Origin: Clostridiales bacterium
GTDB lineage: Bacteria; Bacillota; Clostridia; Lachnospirales; Lachnospiraceae
Assembly: GCA_018372435.1 (NCBI GenBank)
Contig: JAHAJA010000022.1
Coordinates: forward strand, 1 to 64,000
Length of the DNA: 64,000 nt
Direction: 5' to 3'
How positions within the stretch are numbered: position 1 is the first letter of the stretch; every line of letters begins with the position of its first letter. The position numbers and the translations under genes are program-made. This document shows, piece by piece, positions 41,708 through 50,557 of the stretch. The notes under the pieces were generated by a model. It had not been told where the DNA came from. It worked only from the letters and a program-made list of their open reading frames with translations, and ran no database searches.

Positions 41708-42754
41708 ATGAAAAAAGTATTGTTTGTTATGATGGCTTTAGTAACTTCGGTTACTATAACTGCATGTAATGAAAGTAGCACATTAAGAAATACCGAGACA
41801 ACAAGTAATCAAGTAACAGATGATAAACAAGTAGATGATTCTTCTAATGAGGATACAGAGGGAAAGAGTGAGGATAGTTCTGAAAGTGACAAGTTAGAAG
41901 TTGATCTTAAAAAGAAAAATTCAGTAGAAGATATTATTGAATATACTATCAAAACTATTGAGACAACATCTAAACTAGAGCCAAGTAATGTAAGTAGCTT
42001 TTATACTTATTATGAGCCAGATGATGGGAATACATTATTACATATAGAGATGGATGTTAAAAACCTTTCCGACAAGGATATTGATATTGATGATGTAATG
42101 AAGGTGACTTTCACTATTGATGGTAACAAGTATAGTGCACAGCCGGTTTTAGAAGAAGAGGATGATTTTGCCTACACAACATCAATCAAACAATTAATGA
42201 CAGGAAGAATACATTTCATCACAAATATCCCTACAGATCTTGCGACAGATGAAATCAATCTAAACATTAAGATAAATGACAAATCATATGAGACTACATT
42301 TGATTTAGAGGAAGTAAAGCCAGAAAAGAATTATGTTAAAAAGGGCGATAAATTATCAAAAAAAGACTTGTCAGAAGTTACGATTAAGAGTATTAAGTTC
42401 ACTGATAAAGTGGAACCAAGCAATCCTTCAAGTTACTATACTTATTACGAAGTTAAAGATACTTCGAATACTTATTTGGCTCTAAAAATTAATGTGAAAA
42501 ACCTTAAAGGTGACAGTTTGGATGCTGATAAGGTAATGAATGCTAAGTTGATTTATAACGATAAATATACCTATGATTGCTTTTCAACTATTGAGAAAGA
42601 TGGTACTTTTACCTATACGAATATTACATCTATAGATCCTTTAAAGAAATCGGTAATTTACTATTTGTTCGAAGTACCGAAAGAAGTGAAGGACGGAGAC
42701 GTTGAATTACAGATAAATTATGCAGGTGATAAATATTTCGTAAAAGTAAAGTAA
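41708..42754 (+). CDS. Lipoprotein with two tandem repeats, unknown function
   Basis: The 348-residue protein has a lipoprotein signal (VTITAC, Cys20) and an acidic Ser/Asp/Glu linker (about 30-70). Two homologous domains of about 120 residues follow. Each contains EPSN-SS-YTYYE and LxI-VKNL and ends in a strand reading INY/INDK. The repeat was seen by eye at about 85-200 and 220-348. It resembles DUF4352-type extracellular beta domains, but I cannot place it firmly. It stands alone between the glycosidase genes. Confidence 0.7.
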   Translation: MKKVLFVMMALVTSVTITACNESSTLRNTETTSNQVTDDKQVDDSSNEDTEGKSEDSSESDKLEVDLKKKNSVEDIIEYTIKTIETTSKLEPSNVSSFYTYYEPDDGNTLLHIEMDVKNLSDKDIDIDDVMKVTFTIDGNKYSAQPVLEEEDDFAYTTSIKQLMTGRIHFITNIPTDLATDEINLNIKINDKSYETTFDLEEVKPEKNYVKKGDKLSKKDLSEVTIKSIKFTDKVEPSNPSSYYTYYEVKDTSNTYLALKINVKNLKGDSLDADKVMNAKLIYNDKYTYDCFSTIEKDGTFTYTNITSIDPLKKSVIYYLFEVPKEVKDGDVELQINYAGDKYFVKVK

Positions 42755-42779
42755 AATAATCAATTATACAATACATGAA

Positions 42780-43661
42780 CTACTCTTCACTCTGAACTTC
42801 AGCACGATATTTAGCTGGTGTAATACCGACAATACGCTTAAAAGTTCTTATGAAATAGCTGAAGTTCTCATAACCAACTGAAAATCCAATTTCCATTACA
42901 GATAAGCCTGTATTCTTTAGTAGAATGCGGGCTTTTTCTATACGATATCGTGTGACATATTCAAGAAATGTCATGGAGAAATTCTGTTTGAAATAATGAC
43001 AGAAATACTTTGGAGACATATGATTTATCTTGGCAAGATCTTCAAGACTAATTGGATTAGCATAGTTCTCTTGAATGTAAGATAGAATCTGCTTCTTAAT
43101 ATCTGATTTTTTTGAAGTGTTAGATTGGATCAATAATGTGGGAGTGTATAGTAGTTTGGCTTGAATAAGATAACCAATCATCTTATAGATACATGCTTTG
43201 GTAGTGAGTTCATAGCCAAGAGTTTTGTTTTCATTTACATGAATAAGTTCTCGAACTTCATTTAATACATTCCCATAGATAGGGGAATCCATTGGAACAA
43301 AGGCTGGAAAATGCAACGTGTGCTTAAGAAGTGGCTCTACAAGTGTTTGACTATAGTCAGATAAAGCAAATTGTAGGGATTCTAATGGAAATACATAAGC
43401 ATAATAGCAAGTGTCCTTCTCTGCTGAAGAAAACTGGTGAAGCATCTCAGAATTAATAAAATAGATATCGCCAGGTGTAAGATGGTACTCCTCTGATTCA
43501 ATCCATAGAGTAAGGGAGCCAGAGTGCAGATAGATTAGTTCCACTTCTTTATGCCAATGAAAGGTAACGAATAGATTACCTGTTGTATTGAGCATATAAT
43601 ATTGTTCAAACGGGAACAAAACATTACCACGTGGGCGTTTCTCTTCAAATTGTTCTTTCAT
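42780..43661 (-). CDS. AraC-family regulator with cupin sensor
   Basis: The 293-residue protein has an N-terminal AraC-type cupin domain (about 20-150; FHWHKEVELIYLHSGSLTLWIE and YHLTPGDIYFINSEMLHQF) and a C-terminal double helix-turn-helix (about 190-288; ISLEDLAKINHMSPKYFCHYFKQ and VMEIGFSVGYENFSYFIRTFKRIVGITPAKYR). It is divergent from the GH13 gene at 43855, which it probably activates in response to a sugar. Confidence 0.92.
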   Translation of the reverse strand: MKEQFEEKRPRGNVLFPFEQYYMLNTTGNLFVTFHWHKEVELIYLHSGSLTLWIESEEYHLTPGDIYFINSEMLHQFSSAEKDTCYYAYVFPLESLQFALSDYSQTLVEPLLKHTLHFPAFVPMDSPIYGNVLNEVRELIHVNENKTLGYELTTKACIYKMIGYLIQAKLLYTPTLLIQSNTSKKSDIKKQILSYIQENYANPISLEDLAKINHMSPKYFCHYFKQNFSMTFLEYVTRYRIEKARILLKNTGLSVMEIGFSVGYENFSYFIRTFKRIVGITPAKYRAEVQSEE

Positions 43662-43854
43662 TAGAAGTCCTCCTCCTATAAGCGAATAGTCTTAATTTCG
43701 TAAATCTGAATAGGAAAACTTAGCATCTCTATCAATTGTGGATTTTGTGCTATTATTAGTGGATTTGATACAAGTATAACATGAAAGATAAGGATATACT
43801 ACTATTATAAATAAAACTTAACAATAACATAGAATACAGGAAAGAGGGATAAAT

Positions 43855-45408
43855 ATGCCAGCATGGTTAGATAACGCAATATTTTATGAGATTTACCCAC
43901 AGAGTTTTCAAGATACAAATGCAGATGGTATTGGTGACTTTAACGGAATTAAAAAACGTTTGGATTATATTAAATCTTTAGGGTGTAATGCAATCTGGAT
44001 GAATCCATGTTATGAATCTCCATTCAGTGATGCCGGTTATGATGTTGCGGATTATTATAAAGCAGCACCACGTTACGGTACTAATGAAGAACTTAGAGAA
44101 CTGTTCGAAGAAATACACAAAAGAGATATGCATATTATTCTGGATCTAGTTCCAGGACATACTTCAATTGAACACGCATGGTTTAAAGAGTCTATGAAAG
44201 CTGAGAAGAATGATTTCACAAGTCGTTATATATGGACAGATGATATCTGGAAAGGATTCGAAGGGTACAATAATATAGCAGGTTGCATTCGTGGAATTTC
44301 AGATAGAAATGGCTCTTGCGCGGTAAACTTCTTCTCCACACAACCGGCGTTAAACTATGGATTTGCTAATCCATCAGAAAGTTGGCAAGTAGGACCAGAT
44401 TCTGAAGAGGCAACAGCGTCTAGACTTGCTATGCAGGATATTATGGCATTTTGGTTAGAGATGGGCTGTGATGGTTTCCGAGTAGATATGGCGGGTGCTA
44501 TGGTGAAAGGGGATACCGATGGTGAAGCAACGATTGCATTTTGGCAGAAGGTAAGAACCTTCTTAGAAGGGAAATTCCCAGAGGCAGCTATGATTTCAGA
44601 ATGGGGAGAGCCAGAAAAATCCTTAAAAGGTGGATACCATATGGATTTCTTATTACATTTTGGTCCATCTCATTATCTCGATTTATTCCGCGTTGAGGAA
44701 CCTTATTTCTCAAGAAGAGGAAAAGGTGATTGTAAAGCCTTCGTGGATACGTATATGAAGAATTATGAGGCAACGAATGGAAAAGGATTGATCTGTATCC
44801 CAAGTGGTAATCATGATATGCCACGTATGCGTAAGTGGTTAGATGAAGAGGAGATGAAGATTGCCTTCGCATTCTTATTATCCATGCCAGGGGCACCATT
44901 CATCTATTATGGTGATGAGATTGGTATGCGTTATCTAGAAGGTTTAACGTCTGTAGAAGGTGGATTTGACCGTACAGGGGCAAGAACACCAATGCAGTGG
45001 GGAGATGGTGTGAATGATGGATTCTCTACGGCTAGTCCAGAGCTATTATATATTACTATGGACGAAGATGAAAATCGACCAACCGTTAAGAAGCAAGAAA
45101 AGGTTGACACCTCGCTATTAAATTGTATTAAGACGTTAACCAAGATTCGTCTTGATAATGAAGCACTACAAAGTAATGCATCTGTTACCTTTGAATATGT
45201 GGAAGATTATGCTTACCCTCTTGTTTATAAGAGAACAGGAAGAGAGCAGGCGATTTTAGTTGTCTTAAATCCATCTGATAAAGAAGTAACATGTGCGATT
45301 CCAACAAAAGGAGCTAGTAGGGTGTTATATTCTTATCCAGAAGTAGCAACATTAGAAGATGGTAAGCTTACGGTTCCTGCAGGTAGTGTAACGTTCTTTG
45401 AAGTATAG
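43855..45408 (+). CDS. GH13 alpha-glucosidase-type enzyme
   Basis: The 517-residue protein has no signal peptide, so it acts in the cytoplasm on imported oligosaccharides. The barrel opens with IFYEIYPQSFQDTNADGIGDFNGI. Catalytic residues are D211 (GFRVDMAG), E249 (ISEWGEP) and D321 (SGNHDMPR), and a C-terminal beta domain ends the chain. The DxNxDGxGD sequence is a calcium-type loop of the oligo-1,6-glucosidase/trehalose-hydrolase group; exact linkage is not assigned. It is divergent from the AraC gene, and GAAAGAGGG precedes the ATG. Confidence 0.9.
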   Translation: MPAWLDNAIFYEIYPQSFQDTNADGIGDFNGIKKRLDYIKSLGCNAIWMNPCYESPFSDAGYDVADYYKAAPRYGTNEELRELFEEIHKRDMHIILDLVPGHTSIEHAWFKESMKAEKNDFTSRYIWTDDIWKGFEGYNNIAGCIRGISDRNGSCAVNFFSTQPALNYGFANPSESWQVGPDSEEATASRLAMQDIMAFWLEMGCDGFRVDMAGAMVKGDTDGEATIAFWQKVRTFLEGKFPEAAMISEWGEPEKSLKGGYHMDFLLHFGPSHYLDLFRVEEPYFSRRGKGDCKAFVDTYMKNYEATNGKGLICIPSGNHDMPRMRKWLDEEEMKIAFAFLLSMPGAPFIYYGDEIGMRYLEGLTSVEGGFDRTGARTPMQWGDGVNDGFSTASPELLYITMDEDENRPTVKKQEKVDTSLLNCIKTLTKIRLDNEALQSNASVTFEYVEDYAYPLVYKRTGREQAILVVLNPSDKEVTCAIPTKGASRVLYSYPEVATLEDGKLTVPAGSVTFFEV

Positions 45409-45416
45409 GAATAGTA

Positions 45417-45462
45417 AAAGATGTAGGAAGCAACCACTTATGGTTACTGACTACATCTTTTT
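45417..45462 (+). terminator. Terminator after the GH13 glucosidase gene
   Basis: AAAAGATGTAG (45417-45427) pairs with CTACATCTTTTT (45451-45462), with an inner ACCA/TGGT stem. Confidence 0.82.
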
Positions 45463-45514
45463 AATCTAAAGTTATGCTGATATTCAATTTGTAATAAATC
45501 ATCAAGATACTAAG

Positions 45515-46462
45515 TTACACACTTAACCCCTTATCATCTTCACAACCAAGCATAATATTCAAACATTGAATGGCTGCACCAGAAGCACCTTTTCCAAGGT
45601 TATCAAACTGGGAAGTTAGAAGAATACGATCTTCGTTACCTGTTACGTAGATATGGAGTCCATCATAGCCGGTTAAGTGATTACCACTTAGGAAACCACT
45701 AGTTTCACTCTCTGCTCCAAAAGGCATAACGTGAACTAGGGATTGATTTGCATAGTATTCAGTTAGATAAGTATGGACTGATTCAGGTGTTTGCTTTCCA
45801 TTTAATAAATGTGGATAAAGAGGTACAGTTACAATCATGCCACTATAGTAATCAGCAACAATAGGAGAGAAGAGAGGTTCTCTGTCAAGTCCTGCTATCG
45901 ATTTCATCTCCTTAAGATGTTTGTGTTGCTGTGACATAGCATATTCTCTTGGGGCAGAAAAATCAGCGTGTCGATTTGCATCTTCATATTCACCAATCAT
46001 CTTCTTGCCGCCACCGCTATAACCAGTCAGAGAAAAGCTACTAATTGGATAATCAGAAGGTAGTATATCTCTAGCTATTAACGGATAAACAAGAGAAATA
46101 AACCCAGTTGCATGGCAGCCTGGAACAGCTACGAAGCGACCTTCTTTAATTGATTTACGATGATTTGCTGATAGTTCAGGAAAGCCATATGCCCAACCGC
46201 TCTCTGTTCGATGAGCAGTAGAAGAATCGATAATGCGAACATGGTCATTCTCTACTAATTGTACTGCTTCTCGTGCAGCTGCATCGGGTAAGCATAGGAA
46301 AGTAATATCAGATTCATTGATCTTCTTTCTACGTTCCGATAGGTCTTTTCTAAGGTCTGGATCAATCGTAATTAGTTCGATATCGTCACGGTTCATAAAA
46401 CGCTCATTAATACGTAGGCCAGTAGTTCCTTCACTGCCATCGATAAATATCTTTGTTTTCAT
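45515..46462 (-). CDS. argC: N-acetyl-gamma-glutamyl-phosphate reductase (short type)
   Basis: It reduces N-acetylglutamyl 5-phosphate to the semialdehyde with NADPH, third step of arginine synthesis. The 315-residue protein has the N-terminal nucleotide-binding IFIDGSEGTTGLRI and the catalytic cysteine in AVPGCHATGF (about residue 115). Its length fits the shorter second ArgC type. The other arg genes are not adjacent. ARG-box-like sites lie upstream (46583-46613). A GGAGG ribosome site precedes the ATG. Confidence 0.93.
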   Translation of the reverse strand: MKTKIFIDGSEGTTGLRINERFMNRDDIELITIDPDLRKDLSERRKKINESDITFLCLPDAAAREAVQLVENDHVRIIDSSTAHRTESGWAYGFPELSANHRKSIKEGRFVAVPGCHATGFISLVYPLIARDILPSDYPISSFSLTGYSGGGKKMIGEYEDANRHADFSAPREYAMSQQHKHLKEMKSIAGLDREPLFSPIVADYYSGMIVTVPLYPHLLNGKQTPESVHTYLTEYYANQSLVHVMPFGAESETSGFLSGNHLTGYDGLHIYVTGNEDRILLTSQFDNLGKGASGAAIQCLNIMLGCEDDKGLSV

Positions 46463-46558
46463 ATGTATAACCTCCTATTAGATATGTTGCTTGTGCACTA
46501 TGGCTTAGTACGAGTATGTAACGTTCAAAAACATTCTATGTTCTAAGCCTCTTGAATA

Positions 46559-46613
46559 ATTATATGGACGAAATTAATAAAAATGCATAAATACAGAATA
46601 ATTATACATAATT
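46559..46613 (-). promoter_or_regulatory. argC promoter with ARG-box-like sites
   Basis: On the minus strand a TATAAT (46559-46564) has TGCATT 17 bases upstream. Overlapping this -35 are AATGCATAAATACAGAAT (46583-46600) and the adjoining AGAATAATTATACAT, both close to the ArgR box pattern (TGAATaaaaATNCA). Arginine repression through ArgR is likely. Confidence 0.45.
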
Positions 46614-46684
46614 ATAACTCTATATGTTTAGAAATACAATATAAAATTATTTATGTAGGTGTAAAATTTATTCATATTCTAGGA

Positions 46685-46740
46685 TTGACAACTATAACGG
46701 CTGCCGATATAATAATACTATATCGGCAGCCGTTATAGTT
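46685..46740 (+). promoter_or_regulatory. PadR operon promoter inside a 22-bp perfect palindrome
   Basis: TTGACA (46685-46690) and TATAAT (46708-46713), spacing exactly 17. The arms AACTATAACGGCTGCCGATA plus TA (46690-46711) and their inverse (46719-46740) are perfect with a 7-base loop. The palindrome covers the spacer, -10 and transcription start, so it is a strong candidate operator for the PadR protein encoded downstream. Confidence 0.8.
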
Positions 46741-46792
46741 ATTAGTCATGTGATGATAATTAGGTGGCAGAATTTAATAGGAGTACTTAAGT

Positions 46793-47113
46793 ATGGGAAA
46801 TAACGATTCGGTGGCATTAACGGAAGCAGTGTATTATATTCTACTGGCATTATATGAACCAATGCACGGTTATGGTATTATGCAAAAAATTGAGGAACTC
46901 TCTAGTGGTAGAGTGAGATTAGCAGCAGGAACCTTATATGGAGCAATCAATACTATGCTAGATAAGGATTGGATTCAGGCATTACCGGAAACCAGCAGTA
47001 GTAGGAAGAAAGAATATATTATTACAGAGAGAGGAAAACAGGTGGCAGCATCAGAATTAATACGTTTGCAAGAACTTGTACTAAATGGAGAGGGAATAAT
47101 AGGAGGGGAATAG
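46793..47113 (+). CDS. PadR-family transcriptional regulator
   Basis: The 106-residue winged-helix protein matches the PadR N-terminal domain (YYILLALYEPMHGYGIMQKIEELSSGRVRLAAGTLYGAINTMLDKDWI...YIITERGKQ). It is followed without a gap by the DUF2812 gene, a common pairing in Firmicutes. It probably represses its own operon through the palindrome at 46690-46740. Confidence 0.92.
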   Translation: MGNNDSVALTEAVYYILLALYEPMHGYGIMQKIEELSSGRVRLAAGTLYGAINTMLDKDWIQALPETSSSRKKEYIITERGKQVAASELIRLQELVLNGEGIIGGE

Positions 47114-47656
47114 ATGTCAATAATAAAGTATAAGTGGTTCTGGGCATGGGATTTTGATAAGGAAGAAGAATGGTTGAATGAACTGTCTGAAAATGGATTA
47201 CAACTTACCGATGTTAAGGCCATACGCTATAAGTTTGAGGAAGGAAAACCAAACGAGTACACGTATCGTATTGAGATGTTAGAAGGGTTCCCAAGTAACA
47301 AAAAAAATAGGGATTATATTAGATTTTTAGAAGAAACAGGCATAGAGATGATTGGTTGTTACATGCGTTGGGTATACCTTCGTAAGAAAAAATCAGAAGG
47401 TGAATTTGATTTGTTTTCTGATTTAGATTCTCGTATTAACCATCTTACTAAGATATTGTATTTACTTGCAATTCTTATGCCATTAGAATTGTTTTGTGTG
47501 ATAGACCTATGGTGTACACGTACCAGCGTTAATGATGTATTTGGTCTAATAGTTGCCTTGTTGAATAGCATACTAGCAGTATTAATAATTCTGGGGGTTA
47601 TTAAAATCTATAATCATCGTAAAAAACTGAAAGAAGAACGTTGTTTGCACGAATAA
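47114..47656 (+). CDS. DUF2812 membrane protein
   Basis: The 180-residue protein has an N-terminal cytoplasmic domain that begins with the typical WFWAWDFDKEEEWLNELSENGLQL of DUF2812. Two membrane spans follow (about 113-132, ILYLLAILMPLELFCVIDLW, and 140-162). GAGGGG overlaps the PadR stop, so translation is coupled. The family regularly accompanies PadR regulators; its role is not known, but a membrane-stress or drug-response function is often supposed. Confidence 0.85.
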   Translation: MSIIKYKWFWAWDFDKEEEWLNELSENGLQLTDVKAIRYKFEEGKPNEYTYRIEMLEGFPSNKKNRDYIRFLEETGIEMIGCYMRWVYLRKKKSEGEFDLFSDLDSRINHLTKILYLLAILMPLELFCVIDLWCTRTSVNDVFGLIVALLNSILAVLIILGVIKIYNHRKKLKEERCLHE

Positions 47657-47725
47657 ATTAGACAAAAATCCTTTTCTTGCTGTATATCTTATATAATAAT
47701 TCCATAGAAACTTAGTTAAAAGAGA

Positions 47726-47779
47726 GGTACCATGTAACTTAGATTAGTTGTGTAATAAACGAAGTTACCGGGTACTTTT
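47726..47779 (+). terminator. Terminator/attenuator in the GH5 leader
   Basis: GTACCATGTAACTT (about 47727-47740) pairs imperfectly with AAGTTACCGGGTAC (47762-47775), followed by TTTTTT. It lies between a possible promoter (near 47685-47700) and the GH5 start, so it could be a regulated attenuator or simply end the previous operon. Confidence 0.5.
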
Positions 47780-47813
47780 TTCGTACTATAATTGGAAGGA
47801 GAAGGTTAATTAT

Positions 47814-49139
47814 ATGGAGTTTTTACAAGTTGAAGGAAAACATTTTAGATACAAAGGAGAGAAGATTCACTTACGAGGTTTTGGAGTAGGGACTTGGTTG
47901 AATCTGGAGCATTTTATGATTGGAATTCCTACCTCAGATCAGATGATTAGGCAAGCGTTTGAAGAAGTATATGGGAAAGAAGGCATGGAATCTTTTTTCA
48001 AAACATATCACGATGAGTTCATGAAGGAAGAGGATTTTCAGCTATTGAAGGAATGTGGAGTTAATTTTATACGAGTTCCCTTCAACTATAGGCTATTTAT
48101 TGATGATAATAAAACAGAGAACTGGAAGGAAGAAGGATTTCTTGTCTTTGATCGTTTGTTTGAATTAGGTAAAAAATATGAGATCTTTGTAATGCCAGAT
48201 TTACATACAACACCAGGTTCGCAGAATCCGGATTGGCACTCGGATAACTCATTTGGTGTCCCGCTTTTTTGGGAGTATCAGATTCTTAGAAGGCAGATGA
48301 CAAAGTTGTGGGGAGCTATAGCAAAGCGTTATAAAGACGAGCCATTTCTTATGGGATATGACCTTCTTAATGAGCCGGCTATGGCAAAGTGGCCAATGAT
48401 TAATGAATTTTACGAGGAGACAATTGCAGAGATTAGAAGATACGATACTAATCATGTTATCGTTCTTGAAGGAGATCAGTTCTCCATGGATTTCTCTGGA
48501 TTAAAGCATTTTGAAGATAGCCAGATTGCTCTTGGTTTTCACTATTATCCTACTGTTTGGCATCCAGATTTACTAGCTAGAGATTTAGATCGTGCTGAGA
48601 GAACGAGACAGATAACTGATGGATTGGACAAATTAGTACAGATCCGTGATCAGTTTAATTGCCCCGCCTTCTGTGGTGAATATGGATATGGGGCGGATTG
48701 TGGAGAACCTGAGTACACCATTGAGTTAGTGAAGGATACCATGAATCTAATGGAAGAGCGAGAGGTGGACTGGCTTTTATGGTGCTATAAAGACGCTCAT
48801 TTCATGAGCTTAATTTCTCCTAGGTATACATCTGATTGGATGCGGTTGGTATCGGAGGTTAAGGGAGAATGGTCGCAAGATATCGAGAAAGAGCAAGCTG
48901 GAAGGATCTTAGACTATATTGCTAGGAAAGACTTTGTAGAGTTGACTGACGAAGAAAGGTATCTCTTACAATTCCGATTACGTGCTGCTTTGTATGTTCT
49001 ACAAAAGAGTCATATACTTGTACCGAAGTTAAGCGAAATTGGTCTAGAGAAGATGCTACTTATGGCAAAGGATTTCGCATATGAGAATTGTGAGATATAT
49101 GAAGAGATGAAAGTGTTAATACAAAGCGTATTGTTATAG
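47814..49139 (+). CDS. GH5-family glycoside hydrolase
   Basis: The 442-residue cytoplasmic protein (no signal peptide) has a GH5 (beta/alpha)8 fold: FGVGTWLNLEHFMIG near the start, acid/base E187 in DLLNEPA, and nucleophile E289 in CGEYGYG. Both are the usual clan GH-A glutamates. A C-terminal helical extension of about 80 residues follows the barrel. Lack of secretion suggests action on an imported oligosaccharide or glycoside. The ATG at 47814 follows GGAAGGAGAAGG; an upstream start at 47748 would cross the terminator. Confidence 0.85.
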   Translation: MEFLQVEGKHFRYKGEKIHLRGFGVGTWLNLEHFMIGIPTSDQMIRQAFEEVYGKEGMESFFKTYHDEFMKEEDFQLLKECGVNFIRVPFNYRLFIDDNKTENWKEEGFLVFDRLFELGKKYEIFVMPDLHTTPGSQNPDWHSDNSFGVPLFWEYQILRRQMTKLWGAIAKRYKDEPFLMGYDLLNEPAMAKWPMINEFYEETIAEIRRYDTNHVIVLEGDQFSMDFSGLKHFEDSQIALGFHYYPTVWHPDLLARDLDRAERTRQITDGLDKLVQIRDQFNCPAFCGEYGYGADCGEPEYTIELVKDTMNLMEEREVDWLLWCYKDAHFMSLISPRYTSDWMRLVSEVKGEWSQDIEKEQAGRILDYIARKDFVELTDEERYLLQFRLRAALYVLQKSHILVPKLSEIGLEKMLLMAKDFAYENCEIYEEMKVLIQSVLL

Positions 49140-49479
49140 TGGTTTTGATAAGGATGCTAAAAGCCCATTTTAGAGCCTAAGTCCCAACGACTTCATACTT
49201 TGCTCATCGAACTATGTCCGTTACAACATTATGTAAGCTTTATATGTGCAAATTGGCGAGGGCAAGTTTTACGCGAGGCTTTTGTATCCGAATCAATATT
49301 ATATACAACAAATAGAAGATTTCACAAAATGTTCGCAGTTTAAACAAACTCCGAACATTTTTTTTCGTTATAGTAGTAGTCAAAAGTATAGTATGGAGAG
49401 GAGACATGTGTGGCCCTTCTTTCAACTTATTAATTGGGGCAGTATCACAGGAAAACTTGTGATATTCACGAGTGTAAAA
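49140..49479. other. Intergenic region with terminator and conserved leader
   Basis: A strong terminator AAAATGTTCG (49326-49335) / CGAACATTTT (49352-49361) with T-run lies 190 bases past the GH5 stop. TATAGT (49387-49392) may be the -10 box of the next operon. The hairpin leader shared with the PBP gene is at 49431-49480. An open frame through this stretch from 49246 crosses the terminator and is not a gene. Confidence 0.6.
49326..49365 (+). terminator. Strong terminator upstream of the GT2-GtrA operon
   Basis: 10-bp stem AAAATGTTCG/CGAACATTTT with inner AGTTT/AAACT and a run of eight T. Confidence 0.88.
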
Positions 49480-49480
49480 A
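49431..49480 (+). promoter_or_regulatory. Hairpin leader motif, copy 1 (GT2-GtrA gene)
   Basis: TTGGGGCAGTATCACAGG and ACTTGTGATATTC match TTGGAGCAGTATCGCGGG and ACTTGTGATACGC before the PBP gene (62020-62068). The stem GTATCACA/TGTGATAT has a purine-rich loop. It ends about 26 bases before the start codon. Confidence 0.6.
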
Positions 49481-50529
49481 TGAGAGAAAATCCAGTGGCA
49501 ATCATTATTCCAGCTTATGATCCAGATGAAAGACTATTACTATTGTTAGAGGAGATTACAATTAGAATGAATAATACCCATCTAATTATTGTGAACGACG
49601 GAAGCAAAGAAGAGAAACATGAAATATTCCATAGGGCTGAGAAGTATGCTGTTGTGCTGAACCATAGAAAAAATTATGGGAAAGGCCGTGCGATAAAAAC
49701 TGCATTAGCCTACATTCAGTTAGTTGAAGCAAAAGATACCATTGTAGTAGTTGCTGATGCAGACGGACAACATACCGCCGAAGATATTGATAAGGTTGTA
49801 GAGCAAACAGGAGCAGAACAGACCTTGATTTTAGGAAGCCGTGCTTTGGTAGGCAATGTACCAGCACGTAGTCGGTTTGGGAATATGTTGACTAGAGGAA
49901 TCTTTCGTTTGGCAACAAAGGTTTCAGTTAAAGATACCCAGACAGGGCTTCGTTCATTTTCATATAGTATGATTCCGTACCTTATAGGTATCAAAGGGGA
50001 ACGTTATGAATATGAGATGAATGTATTATTACAGTGTGCAAGAGATGGTATTGATATGATAGAAATACCAATTGCAACAATTTATCTTGAGGAAAATCAA
50101 TCATCACATTTTCGAGTGATTAAAGATTCTTATCGGATCTATAAAGAAATTATACGATTTTCATGTTCCTCTTTGCTTTCGTTTTGCATTGATTATGGTT
50201 TGTTTACCTTTTGGAATCTTCTTTTTGGAGCGTTGGGCATGCATCAAGTCGTTGCAGTAAGTAATCTAGGCGCCCGTTGTATAAGTTCTATATGTAATTA
50301 CACCATGAATAGGAAATATGTGTTCAAAGATAGAGATAGTATCCATAAATCTGCAGTTAAATACTTTGCTTTAGTTATTGTGATTTTGGGAATGAATACT
50401 ATACTGCTAATGATACTCGTACATACAATAGTGCCAAATCCTTATATAGCGAAGGTTGTTGTTGAAATTATAATGTTTTTGGTAAGTTATTACGTACAGA
50501 AACATTTTGTGTTTCACAGTTTGCAATGA
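49480..50529 (+). CDS. GT2 glycosyltransferase fused to GtrA-like membrane domain
   Basis: The 349-residue protein has an N-terminal GT2 domain: VAIIIPAYDPDERL, IIVNDGS, VVADADGQH with the metal-binding Asp residues, and a QTGLRSF turn. The C-terminal GtrA-like domain has four membrane spans (about 220-345). Such enzymes transfer a sugar to a polyprenyl phosphate and move it across the membrane. It heads an operon with the NAGPA-domain gene. The start is the ATG at 49480; an earlier start at 49246 would translate a terminator. No strong ribosome site is visible, and the shared leader lies directly upstream. Confidence 0.88.
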   Translation: MRENPVAIIIPAYDPDERLLLLLEEITIRMNNTHLIIVNDGSKEEKHEIFHRAEKYAVVLNHRKNYGKGRAIKTALAYIQLVEAKDTIVVVADADGQHTAEDIDKVVEQTGAEQTLILGSRALVGNVPARSRFGNMLTRGIFRLATKVSVKDTQTGLRSFSYSMIPYLIGIKGERYEYEMNVLLQCARDGIDMIEIPIATIYLEENQSSHFRVIKDSYRIYKEIIRFSCSSLLSFCIDYGLFTFWNLLFGALGMHQVVAVSNLGARCISSICNYTMNRKYVFKDRDSIHKSAVKYFALVIVILGMNTILLMILVHTIVPNPYIAKVVVEIIMFLVSYYVQKHFVFHSLQ

Positions 50530-50557
50530 CTTAATGAAAGAAAGGAAATAGAGCAAT

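Noticed and set aside
49246..49479. N-terminal 78-codon extension of the GT2-GtrA protein
   Set aside because: It would translate a strong terminator and the shared leader; the GT2 domain begins normally at the ATG at 49480.
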